From Arthrinium phaeospermum (taxonomy: Eukaryota; Ascomycota; Sordariomycetes; Amphisphaeriales; Apiosporaceae), in contig QYRS01000003.1 of assembly GCA_006503535.1 (NCBI GenBank), positions 3,720,001-3,784,000 on the forward strand: a stretch of 64,000 nucleotides of DNA, in the 5' to 3' direction. This document shows positions 34,924 to 45,605 of the stretch, piece after piece (the stretch's first letter is position 1; every line of letters begins with the position of its first letter). Made by a program: the position numbers and the translations under genes. The notes beneath the pieces are model-generated. The model did no database searches. It was not told the origin of the DNA and was given only the letters and a program-made list of their open reading frames with translations.

Positions 34924-37887
34924 CTACATCCCTTGCATCATATTCCCACCCATATTCTGCTGTTGCTGTTGTTGCTGCTGCATCATCTGCATTTGCTGCT
35001 GGCTACGCAGCTGAGCTTGCGCCTGCATGAACATTTCTCGAGCTTTAATCGCGGCGTCCCGACGAGCCTTCTGCATCAACTCTTGAGGGATTGCCTGCGG
35101 GCTGCCATACTGCTGGGCAAGTATCTGAATGTTGTGCTGGAAGATCTGGTTCTGCTTTTGAACCAGCTGCGGCGGAAGGCTTTGCGTCTGCTGCTGTTGT
35201 TGCTGTTGTTGCTGCGCGCGCATCAGCTGCTGTTGTTGGTTTTGCTGCATCTGATGCATAGCTGCCATCTGCGGTGGGCTCATGCCATTGGTGCTAGCAA
35301 AGTTGTTCATGTTGCCCATCTGCTGCTGGTTGTTCATGGAATTCTGCATCTGTAGCTGTTGCTGCTGCAACTGCGCCACCCGCTGCTGGAAGTTCTGTGT
35401 CAATTGCTGTTGAGCCTGCGGGGTCAGCATGCCGTTTTGCTGCAGGTTGACCAGTTGCTGCTGAAACGTATTACGCTGCTGATTTATTTGAGCCTGGAAT
35501 TGCTGCTGTATCTGCTGTTGCATTTGCGATTGAGGATTCTGGCCGCCGTTCATCTGCATTGCGGCCATGTGCTGCCGGGCCGCGATCTGCTGTCGCTGTT
35601 GTTGGGCCGCAAGTTGAGCGGCCATGATGGAGTTCTGCATGTGTTGCATGTTTTGGCCGTTCATCATCATGTTCTGACCCGACTGGGAGTTCGATGCCAT
35701 CATGCCCGGAGGCGGACTGGCTTGAGTCATCCTGGGAGTGGCCATCGGCCGGTTCATCGGGGTATTCGGCATTCTCGGCGTTCCGCCCGGATGGCTCTGT
35801 TGACTGCCCCTAGCAGACATGCCTGCCGACATGGGAACAGACATAGGACCATGGTTCTGTACCACTGACGATGGCCTTGGTGGGCTGCCGCCCATCGCCG
35901 AGTTGGTTTGCTGCATAGGTACATTGCCAACCATGGGAGATGACATATTCTGGGGCGTGCCTTGGCGCACAACCGGGGATGAGACTGGCGGCTGAGATAC
36001 ATTTTGGAACCGGTGTTGCTGAAGACCACCGGGCATGGGGCTCGGGGGAGGATGGCCATGCGATGCCTGTGACAGCTGATGTTGCATTGCCGGAGGAGAT
36101 TGCGCTGCCGCTGCCGCCGCTTGTGCCTGAGCTTGCTGCTGGGCCGCCGCCGCCGCCGCCGCCTGCTGCTGCTGGGCTTGTTGCTGGGCTTGCTGTTGGG
36201 CTTGTTGCTGGGCTTGTTGGGCTTGTGCTCGCGCAGCCGCCTGTTCTTGTTGGACCCGGCGAGCCTCTGCCTGCTGTTGCTGCTGCTGGCGGGCCTGCGC
36301 TCGGGCAGCCTCTTGGTCCCGTCTCGCCTTCTCGGCTTCTTGCTGGCGTTGCTGCTCCTGCTGTTGCTTGCGTTGCTCATTGAGCTTGCGTTCTTGCTCA
36401 GCCTGGTGTACCTTCTCTTGCTCCTTCTTTTCGGCATGAGCTCTCTTAATATCCTCAATAACCTTGAAACGCTCGAAGCGAGGCTCAAAAGTGGCACCGC
36501 CTGATTGCCCATTGCCATTCGCGCCTTCGCCACCGCCTTGTGCTCCGCCAGCGGTAGACGAGAGACGCTCGTCTAGGGTCAGCATGTACTTCTCATGATC
36601 AGCAGCCAGAGCCTCGTCGGCAGCCCTCTCGGCCACTGTGCGCTTCCTACCCTTGGGCAGGGGCTGTGGATCAGAATGCTTGTCGTCCGCCAAGTGCTCG
36701 AGAAGAGCTATTGTCTCTTCTGCGTTCTTGGTAGGCTCCAGGAATAAAGGTCCTCCGGTTGCAAGCAGAATCTGGCCCTCGGCTGCTTGGATACTGCCAC
36801 CGTCCAGCTCCATCTTTTCGCGTTTCTGCTTCTTGGTAGGAGGCGGTTTAGCAGATGCGGTCGTAGGTGTTGGCGGCATAGCTGTTATGGGAGTAGGTGG
36901 GGGGACCATGCCGCCGTCGATTTTGCTATCAGCGGGCGTTGAAGCTTTGATCATGAGATCTGTCTGCAGGCTGTGAGGCGTCGGATGCAGTACGACCGTG
37001 ATAATCTTCGACTTCTGAGGGACCTTTCCGTTCTTCTGCCCATCGGGCAAAGCTGGTGCCGGCATGTTTTCTTTCTCAGAGGTATCCGCGGCAGCGCCCT
37101 TCGCGTCTCCAGACGTCGCGGCAGCGCCATCGTTGGCATTCGTTTCTTCTTTCGGGTAGGGAACGTATGGCGAAGGGGTGATGAACGTGTTGTAGTTGTG
37201 CACGGAGAAAGGTGAAGTTTTGTTGGCTGTCGATGTGGGTTGGGTATTATTTTCTTTAGCTTGCGCGGCGGACTTGTGGTCATGCACTTGAACTATTAAG
37301 CATCCGTCGTAGAAGGGGACACCTGACTCGATAAAATAGGTCAAAAGATCATGCGGTAATGTCCGGGCACGGATGTGTTCCAAGAACAACCGCATGGGTG
37401 ACTTGTACGGGAAGATGCCGTCTTGCTGGTCGAAGCGGAAATGCGTGGGGTGTAAATGTACAATAAGTGAAGGCGGGCTTCCGGCAAACTTTGAAAGAAT
37501 GTATTTATCTGTGATGACTGCCGGGCGCGGGTCGAGGCTCTGGAGACCGGCGCTGTCCAGGGCCTGGCTTGCCGATCTGAGGCTGGGCTTCTTCTGGGTG
37601 TGGGTGTTGGTATCACGCCTCGGACGACTCACGTTCGGGCGATTTGCCATGTTGCCATTGACGCCGTTGATAGCTACGGAATGGGAGGCGGAGCTGGCAT
37701 GCGTGATTGGCTGTTGCTTGCCGTTGACAACAGCATTAGGGGGCTTCTTGGCCGACATGGAAGGAGACTGGGAAGGCGAAGATCTTGCTGATATAGCGCC
37801 ATTTGTCTGTATGCCCGGAGGTCGCTTGATCTTATTCGGGTTGTGTGTTGGTACCGGCGTGGGAGTAGCAGCCACGACCGGGGCCAT
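34924..37887 (-). CDS. SPT20: SAGA complex subunit Spt20, glutamine-rich
   Basis: An uninterrupted 987-aa frame from an ATG in good context. The Spt20 domain is visible at about residues 125-205 (KYILSKFAGSPPSLIVHLHP, DGIFPYKSPMRLFLEHIR, GVPFYDGCLIVQVHDH) and continues near residue 300 with IITVVLHPTPHSLQTDLMIK. The remaining two thirds are Gln-rich with poly-Q/poly-A blocks and a Met/Gln/Asn-rich end, forming charged coiled-coil-like and prion-like regions. Spt20 is a structural subunit of the SAGA coactivator in the nucleus, needed for assembly of its core module and for TBP recruitment. CAG/CAA-type codon runs in the 3' half make length variation likely. It is single-copy housekeeping in yeasts and moulds. 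Confidence 0.92.
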   Translation of the reverse strand: MAPVVAATPTPVPTHNPNKIKRPPGIQTNGAISARSSPSQSPSMSAKKPPNAVVNGKQQPITHASSASHSVAINGVNGNMANRPNVSRPRRDTNTHTQKKPSLRSASQALDSAGLQSLDPRPAVITDKYILSKFAGSPPSLIVHLHPTHFRFDQQDGIFPYKSPMRLFLEHIRARTLPHDLLTYFIESGVPFYDGCLIVQVHDHKSAAQAKENNTQPTSTANKTSPFSVHNYNTFITPSPYVPYPKEETNANDGAAATSGDAKGAAADTSEKENMPAPALPDGQKNGKVPQKSKIITVVLHPTPHSLQTDLMIKASTPADSKIDGGMVPPPTPITAMPPTPTTASAKPPPTKKQKREKMELDGGSIQAAEGQILLATGGPLFLEPTKNAEETIALLEHLADDKHSDPQPLPKGRKRTVAERAADEALAADHEKYMLTLDERLSSTAGGAQGGGEGANGNGQSGGATFEPRFERFKVIEDIKRAHAEKKEQEKVHQAEQERKLNEQRKQQQEQQRQQEAEKARRDQEAARAQARQQQQQQAEARRVQQEQAAARAQAQQAQQQAQQQAQQQAQQQQAAAAAAAQQQAQAQAAAAAAQSPPAMQHQLSQASHGHPPPSPMPGGLQQHRFQNVSQPPVSSPVVRQGTPQNMSSPMVGNVPMQQTNSAMGGSPPRPSSVVQNHGPMSVPMSAGMSARGSQQSHPGGTPRMPNTPMNRPMATPRMTQASPPPGMMASNSQSGQNMMMNGQNMQHMQNSIMAAQLAAQQQRQQIAARQHMAAMQMNGGQNPQSQMQQQIQQQFQAQINQQRNTFQQQLVNLQQNGMLTPQAQQQLTQNFQQRVAQLQQQQLQMQNSMNNQQQMGNMNNFASTNGMSPPQMAAMHQMQQNQQQQLMRAQQQQQQQQQTQSLPPQLVQKQNQIFQHNIQILAQQYGSPQAIPQELMQKARRDAAIKAREMFMQAQAQLRSQQQMQMMQQQQQQQQNMGGNMMQGM

Positions 37888-39076
37888 GGCTGCGGCTCAC
37901 TCTACAAAGCTCGTGATAGAGATGCGCGTAGTTGGTTGCGCAAAAGGTCTGCCTGTCGCTGCAAGCTGACAGGAGTGGGTGGGAAGCGCGCCCTGTGGGC
38001 GGTGGTCGGAGACGAGCTTGTCACCGCGTAGCGAGTTGGACCATCAACGCTCGAGGGAAACTGGCAGCGCGGTGAGGTAATTACAAGCGCAATGGGATCG
38101 CGGATGGGGTTTCGCGTGATGGACAAGGTGAGGTTGGTGATATATTTGATGGTGGGTCGCAAGTCGCGTAGCGAGTGACGTCGGTCGGAATTTGGTGTGC
38201 GTGGTGGGAAGGAGCCGCGACGGTTTCTGGGATTATTATGTAATGTACAAGGAGCGCATGCCCAGCAATTTGCGACGAAGAAGAAGAAGAAGGGTGCCCT
38301 GAGAGGTATTGCGTCGTCGGAGTTGCCCTTCTTGAGGATCTGTTGGCCGTTTCTTTGTGGGGTTTTGCTTTGTATGGGAGACGTGAAATGAGGCTCAATT
38401 GTCATTTCTGGGAGTCGTCCTTCCTGACCCACGGACCAAGTTCACTCCGATGGGTCCCCCTTCAAAAACAGCTCTCCCATAGGGCACGCCAGTCGCAGCA
38501 CCACCAAACTTCCAACGCAGGTAGCCCGCCTAACAAACCCGCCTTGAGGGCCATTAGGTGCTAAAAAGTAGGCATTTGAACCTTACGGGTATCACCTAAC
38601 CCACTCATTGCTTCTCCCATTGCCCGAATCTGCACCTCTGATTTTGGGACTTCTAGACCTCAATCTACTTACCGATACGCTGATGCTCAAAACTCCACGT
38701 GATCCCCGCAATCGAACACTCCTACCCCAAGCTCCACGATAGAGGCAAGGATCAAATGCAAAGCCGATTCGTGGCCGATGGGTTCCAACATTATACCTCT
38801 CCTAAGCTCCACCCAGACGGGTTCCTTTTCTTATTCGATCACCATCCAGATATACTCTAAATGTAGCAACTACAGCAGTAATTGTAAGTCGTAGACTATT
38901 GACTTTGTGAGCAGGAAATGCTACGGCATGAGTAGGATAGCTCAGGTAGAGCAGGAACGTCGAGCAAAAAATGCAGTGGTATTGAGCTATATATAACGTC
39001 GCCAAATTCATACGCACGAATGACCTATTTCCAAACCTGTCGTGAGCTTCCAAAATCGTCCTTCATTCATCATAGT
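37888..39076. other. Intergenic: SPT20 promoter
   Basis: Lies upstream of SPT20 and downstream of the PEX22-like gene, both on the minus strand. It contains an AAG-type run near 38277-38294. No gene is supported. Confidence 0.6.
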
Positions 39077-40527
39077 CTACTCCTTTCCCTGTACGCGGCG
39101 TTCCCAGTCGTCACCAACCCGGACGCTATCAACCACCACGACACCCCTGCCACGACCGACGCGTTCCTCTCGCTGCCACCAGTAATCCTCCTTCTCGTCC
39201 GGCTCTCCTACTCCGGACTCGCTGTCTGCCAGCCCGCCGTGGCCGCCATTGGCGCCAACAATGAGGATCACATCATGTCTCAGCCACGTCTGGAGCTGAG
39301 TGATGTGGCCGCCGTTGTCGCCAGACAGCGACTCTTGCAGATAGACAATCTCGGGCTGCAGGTGTCGCAGAATGTGCACGTGGCCATTGGGCGAGGTGAA
39401 GGGCATAATCATCGAATCCTTCTCGACTAGCGACAAGGCTTGCGAGTAGACAGCATTGAAGGCTCGGTCAGGGCTGGTTTTAGGGAACCTTGAGGTCTTG
39501 TTAATAGAGGTAATTGACAGGTGGGGGAATATAGACTTACGAAGGGCTCTTGATCTCCTCTCCAGGAGTTGTAACCTGGTCATGGCCAATGTTTGAGAAC
39601 GATGAACTGAGAGAAGGCGGACGTGGGTTACTTGCGACTGCGGCTTCGAGAGCGTTTTCCTTGAGGCCTGGCGCGTAGATCAGAACGAACAGCTTGACTC
39701 TGGAAAAGTCGGTGTTGTGAGGTATGTGGGATAGAATGGACTATCACAATATTGTTAATTGACGGCTTCGCATTGGTTTTTGGTAGACGGCAACCTACAG
39801 CATGCTCGTGGAATCCGTCTTCGTCGAAATCGTCCATGTTTGTGTCGGCCGAAACCACCACAGCCACTGTTCTCCTTCGCTTGCCCGTCTCCTTGCCCGT
39901 CTCCTTGATCGACTCCCTGTTCGTATCTCTGCTCGTGTCCCTGTTCGTGTTTCTGCTCGCCTGTCGAGATGGGGCCTGAGGCAAGTTGGTCGGGTTGGGC
40001 AAGTTGGGGTTATCCCTTCGTGCCTCGGCTTCTTGCGACCAGGTCTCATGGTCTGCGTATGCGGTCTTGTCTTCTTCGCGAATGGCAGCCAAAGCACTCC
40101 CCATAGCAGCACCAACAGCTCCCGCGCCGGCAGCCAGCGTCTTTCCAGCGTTGGCGAGGAATTGTTGCGGGCTGGGCGACCGCCGCAAAGCCCCTGACAT
40201 TCCCCATCCCGCGTTCAAATTGGCTTCTTCGCGTGCTTCGGTGACACCGTAGGTGGTGCTGCCGGCGGCTCTGGCCGTGGAGGGTTCTCCCGTGGTGCCG
40301 TAGTTGGTCGAGCCCGAGGCGCCGTATGCCGGGTTGTCGCCGTAGTCGGCGTTTTCGTAATCGAGGTCAGGGGCGGCTTGCTCCTCTTCCTCCTCCTCCG
40401 TTGATCGTTGGCTCCATGCCCAAACCGCGACGCCGGCAGTGGCGACAGCTACGGTCACGGCCAAGGGAACCCAATGACCCCAGGCGCCCCGACGGCGGGA
40501 TCGCGAGGAATCGTACGAGGATGACAT
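39077..40527 (-). CDS. PEX22: Peroxin-22-like protein (peroxisomal membrane anchor of Pex4)
   Basis: Exons 40527-39799, 39740-39541 and 39488-39077 are joined across introns of 58 and 52 bp, giving 446 aa. The start is at MSSSYDSS; upstream codons lack an ATG. A single N-terminal membrane helix (WVPLAVTVAVATAGVAVWAW, about residues 18-37) follows a basic stretch, the topology of Pex22. A Tyr/Gly-rich and then Arg-rich disordered linker follows. The splices rebuild a Rossmann-like domain (VKLFVLIYAPGL, PDRAFNAVYSQALSLVEKDS, HVHILRHLQPEIVYLQESLSG, WLRHDVILIVG). Pex22 tethers the ubiquitin-conjugating enzyme Pex4 to peroxisomes for Pex5 recycling. The identification rests on architecture and recalled family pattern, not on an alignment. 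The C-terminus ends in acidic/basic low-complexity sequence. Confidence 0.65.
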
Positions 40528-41364
40528 ATGGGTTCTGTTAAATAGCACGTCTCATCGCAATCAATCAGTGCCTACGAAGGCTTCGTGCGAGGTCAAAGCA
40601 CGCGACTGAGCATAGACAAACTGCCAAATGCATAAAGATGGTGCAACCGCGCCCAAATCAGACTTCGAAAATGGATGGGCTGGGGAGCTGACGATTGGGC
40701 AAGGCTGGGCAAAGCAATGACGATTGTTAGGAGGAAATCCCCGGCCCGGGGGCTGGGGTTCAACTCACCAGCTACACCTCAGGTGGGCTAAAGAGGAGCT
40801 TGGGCCGTGAGAATAAACGGTACTTTTGCCCGTTAACACCACTTACCTCCATCATTCCACTTATTCCCCATTCCGATAGGGATATAAATAAACTGGAATA
40901 AAAAACAAAGCTCGCTATATCCGATAGAACCGCTCGAGACTTTCTCTACAATATTTACTTGCCATGGGAGTCGTTGAACGGGACTGGCGACTTTTCGATC
41001 CGTTAGAGACTTGACCGGGATTTGTCAACAAGTGGGCGAATCGATAAGGCAACAATAAACTGGGCCTTGGCTGATCTAACTGGCCCAAGCCCTCACGCTT
41101 CGTCTGCACATAAGGTGGCCTGTGCGCCTGGGCTGAAGTAGTGGGTGGTGGTGGGTTACTTTTTACTTATGACTCTTTTCATGGGGAGCACTGGGAATTT
41201 GAACAGAGAAAAGGCATTTACGTACCAACGGCTAGACCACTCACCTATTGTTCAAGCTCTGGTATCAAATTACTTGGCTTGCCCTCCCGAGAAACCCATC
41301 AACGGCTTTTTTTTCACCCGCCATATCTGCCAGCAGGAAACGTTAGACCGCACAAACAGCCAAG
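40528..41364. promoter_or_regulatory. Divergent promoter region, PEX22-like / eIF2B gamma
   Basis: 837 bp separate the start codons of two divergently transcribed genes, so both core promoters must lie here. I see no further gene and no unambiguous TATA box. Confidence 0.5.
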
Positions 41365-43086
41365 ATGCCCCACGCGGTGTCTATGCCGTCGCCTGGCTTA
41401 CAGGCCCTCATTCTGTGTGGGCCGGGATCTTCGTTTCCAACGTTCACGTCGAACCCGGACGAGAACCCCAAGGCTTTGCTGCCCATTGCAAACCGGCCTA
41501 TGGTCTGGTACCCGATAGATTTTTGTTATCGTACAGGAATCACAAGTACGGCCAACCCCGGTTCTCTTCTGAACTCGTCGCTCTGGTTAGCTGACGATAC
41601 TGAATAGACATTACCTTGATCTGCCCTCCATCTGCTGCAAATGCCATCAGTACAGCTCTGAAGACTAACCCCTTCTTGACGGGCCTGCCACACCCGCGGC
41701 CGGATCTGCTATCCCCTCAGGATCTCGACCAGAACACTGGTACTGCTGAGATACTTCGTCTACCAGAGGTCAGAGAGATAGTTACCTCCGACTTTGTAGT
41801 GCTACCTTGTGACCTGGTGTGTGAACTTGGTGGCGACAAACTCCTCCAAGCATGGATGGTCAAGGCTGCCACCGGCCTCGTGGACGATGAAGGCTCCCCT
41901 CGTGGCAGCGGTGGTCTGGGTGTGTGGTACGAAACCAAGACCGCTACAGCGATCAAGGGCGAGGAGACGGATTTCATCGCAACCGCGCCCCTCGCACAAC
42001 CTCTGGTGCCTACAGCCAAGGACTCATTACTACCAAAGCTCTCGAAACTGGCACTTTCCATGCCAAAGGATTCGATGAAAGACGTGGTAGAAGAGAAGGG
42101 GGGCTTTCCGGTACGACATGGACTACTGCGCAAGCATCCCAAGCTTAGAGTGCTCACGACTCATCGGGATGCACACATCTACATCCTCCCGCGGTGGACA
42201 GTGGACTTCGTTGCAGCAAACCCACGCCTTGAAAGCATAGGGGAGGATGTAATTGGATGGTGGGCAAAAGCCGGCTGGCAACCTGCGCTTGCCGAGAAGT
42301 TGGGGATCAAGAAGATCGCGGAGGGACAGTCGCCAGAGGCCCAAGACAACTCTAGTGACCATGGCGATAGTGTGCCTCCTTCGCCCATCGCACACGAGCA
42401 ATCACCAGAAGCATCGCCATCCCGACACACGAGGTCGCTGGTATCTTCCAAGCCGAAGGAGGATGTGCCACCTCTGCTGGCTTATATCCATCCATCTGCG
42501 CAGCCCGATATGCCGCTCATCCGCCGGGTTGACAATGCCAAGTTGCTGTTGGCTGTCTCACTGCAACTCGCGAAGCTACTTTCTGTGGAAGAGGTTGGCC
42601 TTGATGCGGCGCCCGTTTACGCGCATGCCAAAAAGGTAGCGTATCCCGAAGGCGTGAAGCCGCGCACAACCATCACCAGACAAGACACGCTTATAGCCGA
42701 CAACGTCATGGTGGAGGAGAAGACGTCGATCAAGGAATGTGTGATAGGCGCGAACTGCCAGATCCGGGAAGGGGCCAAGCTCTTCCAGTGTCTACTGATG
42801 GATGGAGTCGTGGTTGGCAAGGGCTGCAAACTTACTCGGTGCATCTTGGGCAAGCGGAGTGATATTGGCGAAGGCTCTACGTTGACCGACTGTGAGGTAC
42901 AAGAGAACCTCCTGGTTGAACCAAAGAGTAAGTGCATGCTTGTTCTTCCCTTATCCTGTGAACCTCCATGACTAACGTGCCACAGCCGAGGAGAAGGAAA
43001 ACAAGCTGATGAGCAGCGACGGCTTGGAAGCGACGGAACAGGAAATGGAAGAATTCCTGGGCGATGACGAGGTTGCGATTGCCTAG
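41365..43086 (+). CDS. GCD1: Translation initiation factor eIF2B subunit gamma
   Basis: Exons 41365-41545, 41608-42927 and 42986-43086 are joined across introns of 62 and 58 bp, giving 533 aa. The N-terminal nucleotidyltransferase-like domain shows LQALILCGPGSSFPTF, then KALLPIANRPMVWYPIDF and the family's SDFVVLPCDLVCELGG segment. A left-handed beta-helix of hexapeptide repeats follows (TLIADNVMVEEKTSIKECVI, GANCQIREGAKLFQCLLMDG, LTRCILGKRSDIGEGSTLTD). It ends in an acidic tail (EQEMEEFLGDDEVAIA). This order and length match eIF2B gamma (yeast Gcd1), which with eIF2B epsilon forms the catalytic nucleotide-exchange subcomplex acting on eIF2 in the cytosol. The first splice rebuilds GIT-NITLICPP. 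A Ser/Pro insert lies around residues 300-340. Confidence 0.9.
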
Positions 43087-43590
43087 TCCGCCATGGCCAC
43101 TGGCGATCTGCCTCAATCAGACAGCTAAAAACCAAAAAACCAAACCAATGGAAAACAATATACCTAAGCATGCCGTGTCGCCCACATACCTAGACTCTCG
43201 CATGAAATCCAACATTCAAATATTGACTTGATCTGCAGAACCAGCCAATCCACCGTGGCATTGAGGGCGTCGTAACCGGGCGCCGATGGGCAAACTAATG
43301 GGCATTTCTAATGCCCGACGAGGTTGAGGATCCGAGGGTCTGGAACGGCTAAATCAATAATGCGACGGTTTTGATTAGGAATGGTCACATTGGTGAAATA
43401 CTGGCGTCTCATTCGCATTTGCAACAACCCCATGTCTCGATCAGAGGGACAGTACCTATTGCATTTGTCACCGCATTAGCGACAACTTTGGGCCGTATAT
43501 GCCCAATCATACCGTAACTGCGCGGTCGCCTATTTGCCCTATCAAGTGTGGGCGATGCCGGCTTTTTCCAGACCATGTAACCCCCCCTGC

Positions 43591-43615
43591 CTGTCTGTTG
43601 CTGTCTGTTGCTGTC
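43591..43615 (+). repeat. 10-bp tandem repeat, 2.5 copies
   Basis: CTGTCTGTTG occurs twice in tandem followed by a half copy. Non-coding. Confidence 0.7.
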
Positions 43616-45575
43616 CTCGATGACAGACTGATCCTGGTTGGTCGGGCTTTCGCACAGACGTCTTTTCAGTGGTGATGATTACTTAGGTAAACTGCATCTA
43701 TCTACCTGCCAACTGCATGCATGCAGAGAGAGAGAGAGGTCTAGCTAGGCAATGCATCTACACCTGGCCACCTACACACCGTTACTTCGGGCCTCGCTGA
43801 CCCGCATGAAGGTGCACACTGATGATCTGACCGCGGCCAATCAGGACCCCGGCGCGCCCAGGACCCAGGTCTTCCACATGGTCCTGTTTACCACCTGTCT
43901 TTCTTTTCGAAAAGGCTTAGGCGCGGTGGGCAGGGGGGTCGGTGATGGTCTGGTAGGGGTTGGTGGTGCTTTATGGGAATACGGAGGGGGGCAGGCCTAA
44001 CACATGGCACATGGCATGGCACTTGTATGCATGAGAGAGATGGGCGGCCAACTAGAACAGCCAGCCACCAGGAAGAAGTAGCCGCGCACCCATGCTCGTC
44101 GCCATGTATGTATGTACGTACACTGACCATTGTTACGTACGAGTCGCTGGCGGGCATGGGTTGAAAGCCCGAGGGGTGGACCAGGAGGGCTGGTCCTGGT
44201 TATTTCGATTTCTGAGCAAGGCGGGCAAGCAGTCCGGCTGTCGGCATTATTATACAAGAGACGTGAATGGCGAGTATGAAAGTCAAGTGAGCGAGAGCCG
44301 GGAACCACATCGTGAGCGGCGGCAATGGTTTCTCTCCCCTGCTCTTTCCCTCTTTCTTCTTGGCAGTCAAGCCCCCGACTCACCGAAAAGAAGAAGAAAA
44401 ACGTGTTTTCGTAGTACCGGTGACTCTTGTTTGACATGTTTGTTTGTCTGTTTGCTTTGCGCGGTGGGCGCTGGTGCGTCGGCCCGGGCTGCCACTCGTT
44501 GTCATGCTATTGCCATGGGAAAGATCTCGTGGCAGCATGGCAACCGCTGCAGGCTAACACACTCGACTAACGTTTTTCCCTTTCTTTTTTTTTCATCTTC
44601 CTCCCCTCTGACTGGACGGCCATCTCCATAGGGTCGTATCGTCACCGTTATTTTGTTGTTTGCTGTGTCGTGTGTTTTCTCTACGCCGCCCCTTTTCCAC
44701 ATGTCTTCTAGTCACGCCACAAGTCCCGCCCACCCACGGGGCTTGCCTTGTCATCTTGCGTCGTGTGGCAGCCACACACCACATACACACACAGGGTCGC
44801 CTTTCCCACGCGATCAAACATCTGATTTCTAAGCAAGACTAGTGTGAGATCTCCATCTGCCAGCTGGGCTGGCGTCGTCGTCGTCGCGTGGTGGTGGGAG
44901 AGGCTAGGCAATGCCGAACGTTAATCTCGATCCGGCGTCTGTAGCGAATCGGCAAGACGGGCAGCCGTCCTTTCTACTACTAGTTTTTCCAGTCCCGGGT
45001 GGGCTGGCTTGCAGGAGGGTCTCTCTCTCTCTCTGCAAGCCCCTTCGTTTTCTTTCTGTTGCCCTACTAGTGCATGATGGGCATCGGCGCCTCGTGGACA
45101 CTACGGCTCTTGGTGGTTGGCCGGCCGGGTCTGCACTGTAAATCTGAGATGGGATGGAAGCTGGCTGATTCCATGTACATGGTGATGAACATACATACCG
45201 TGCCTTGGTCCTTTGCTGCTAGTGCTGTGACATAGCATCATGGTAAGTTGTGGTTGGGACCTCAGTTGTCGGTGTCAAGGCTGCGATAGTATCAAGCATG
45301 AAATCTCGTATTCTGAGATCTCCATGCACGTTCTATGCAGCTCTTGGCCACAAGCTGCTTCTAAGTATAGGGTTTCGCGTTAGCCATTCATCGTGCGAAG
45401 GCGCACTCTCGTTGGTGATATCTCAAACATGGGAGCCGTCTCTGCCTCCTTCATCTCCTATCGCTCTCCGGGCAGGCATCACTACCAAACATACACTGCA
45501 TGAGCCGATCGTAGTTCGTTGACATGTAAGCAAGCGTGCGTAAGTAGGCTGGCTATACTTAGATGTCCATGCGGT

Positions 45576-45605
45576 CGTCAAATCCCGTCAAACCCCGTCA
45601 GATCC
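45576..45605 (+). repeat. 10-bp tandem repeat, 3 imperfect copies
   Basis: Three CGTCAAATCC-like units, with one or two substitutions between them, in non-coding DNA. Confidence 0.75.
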
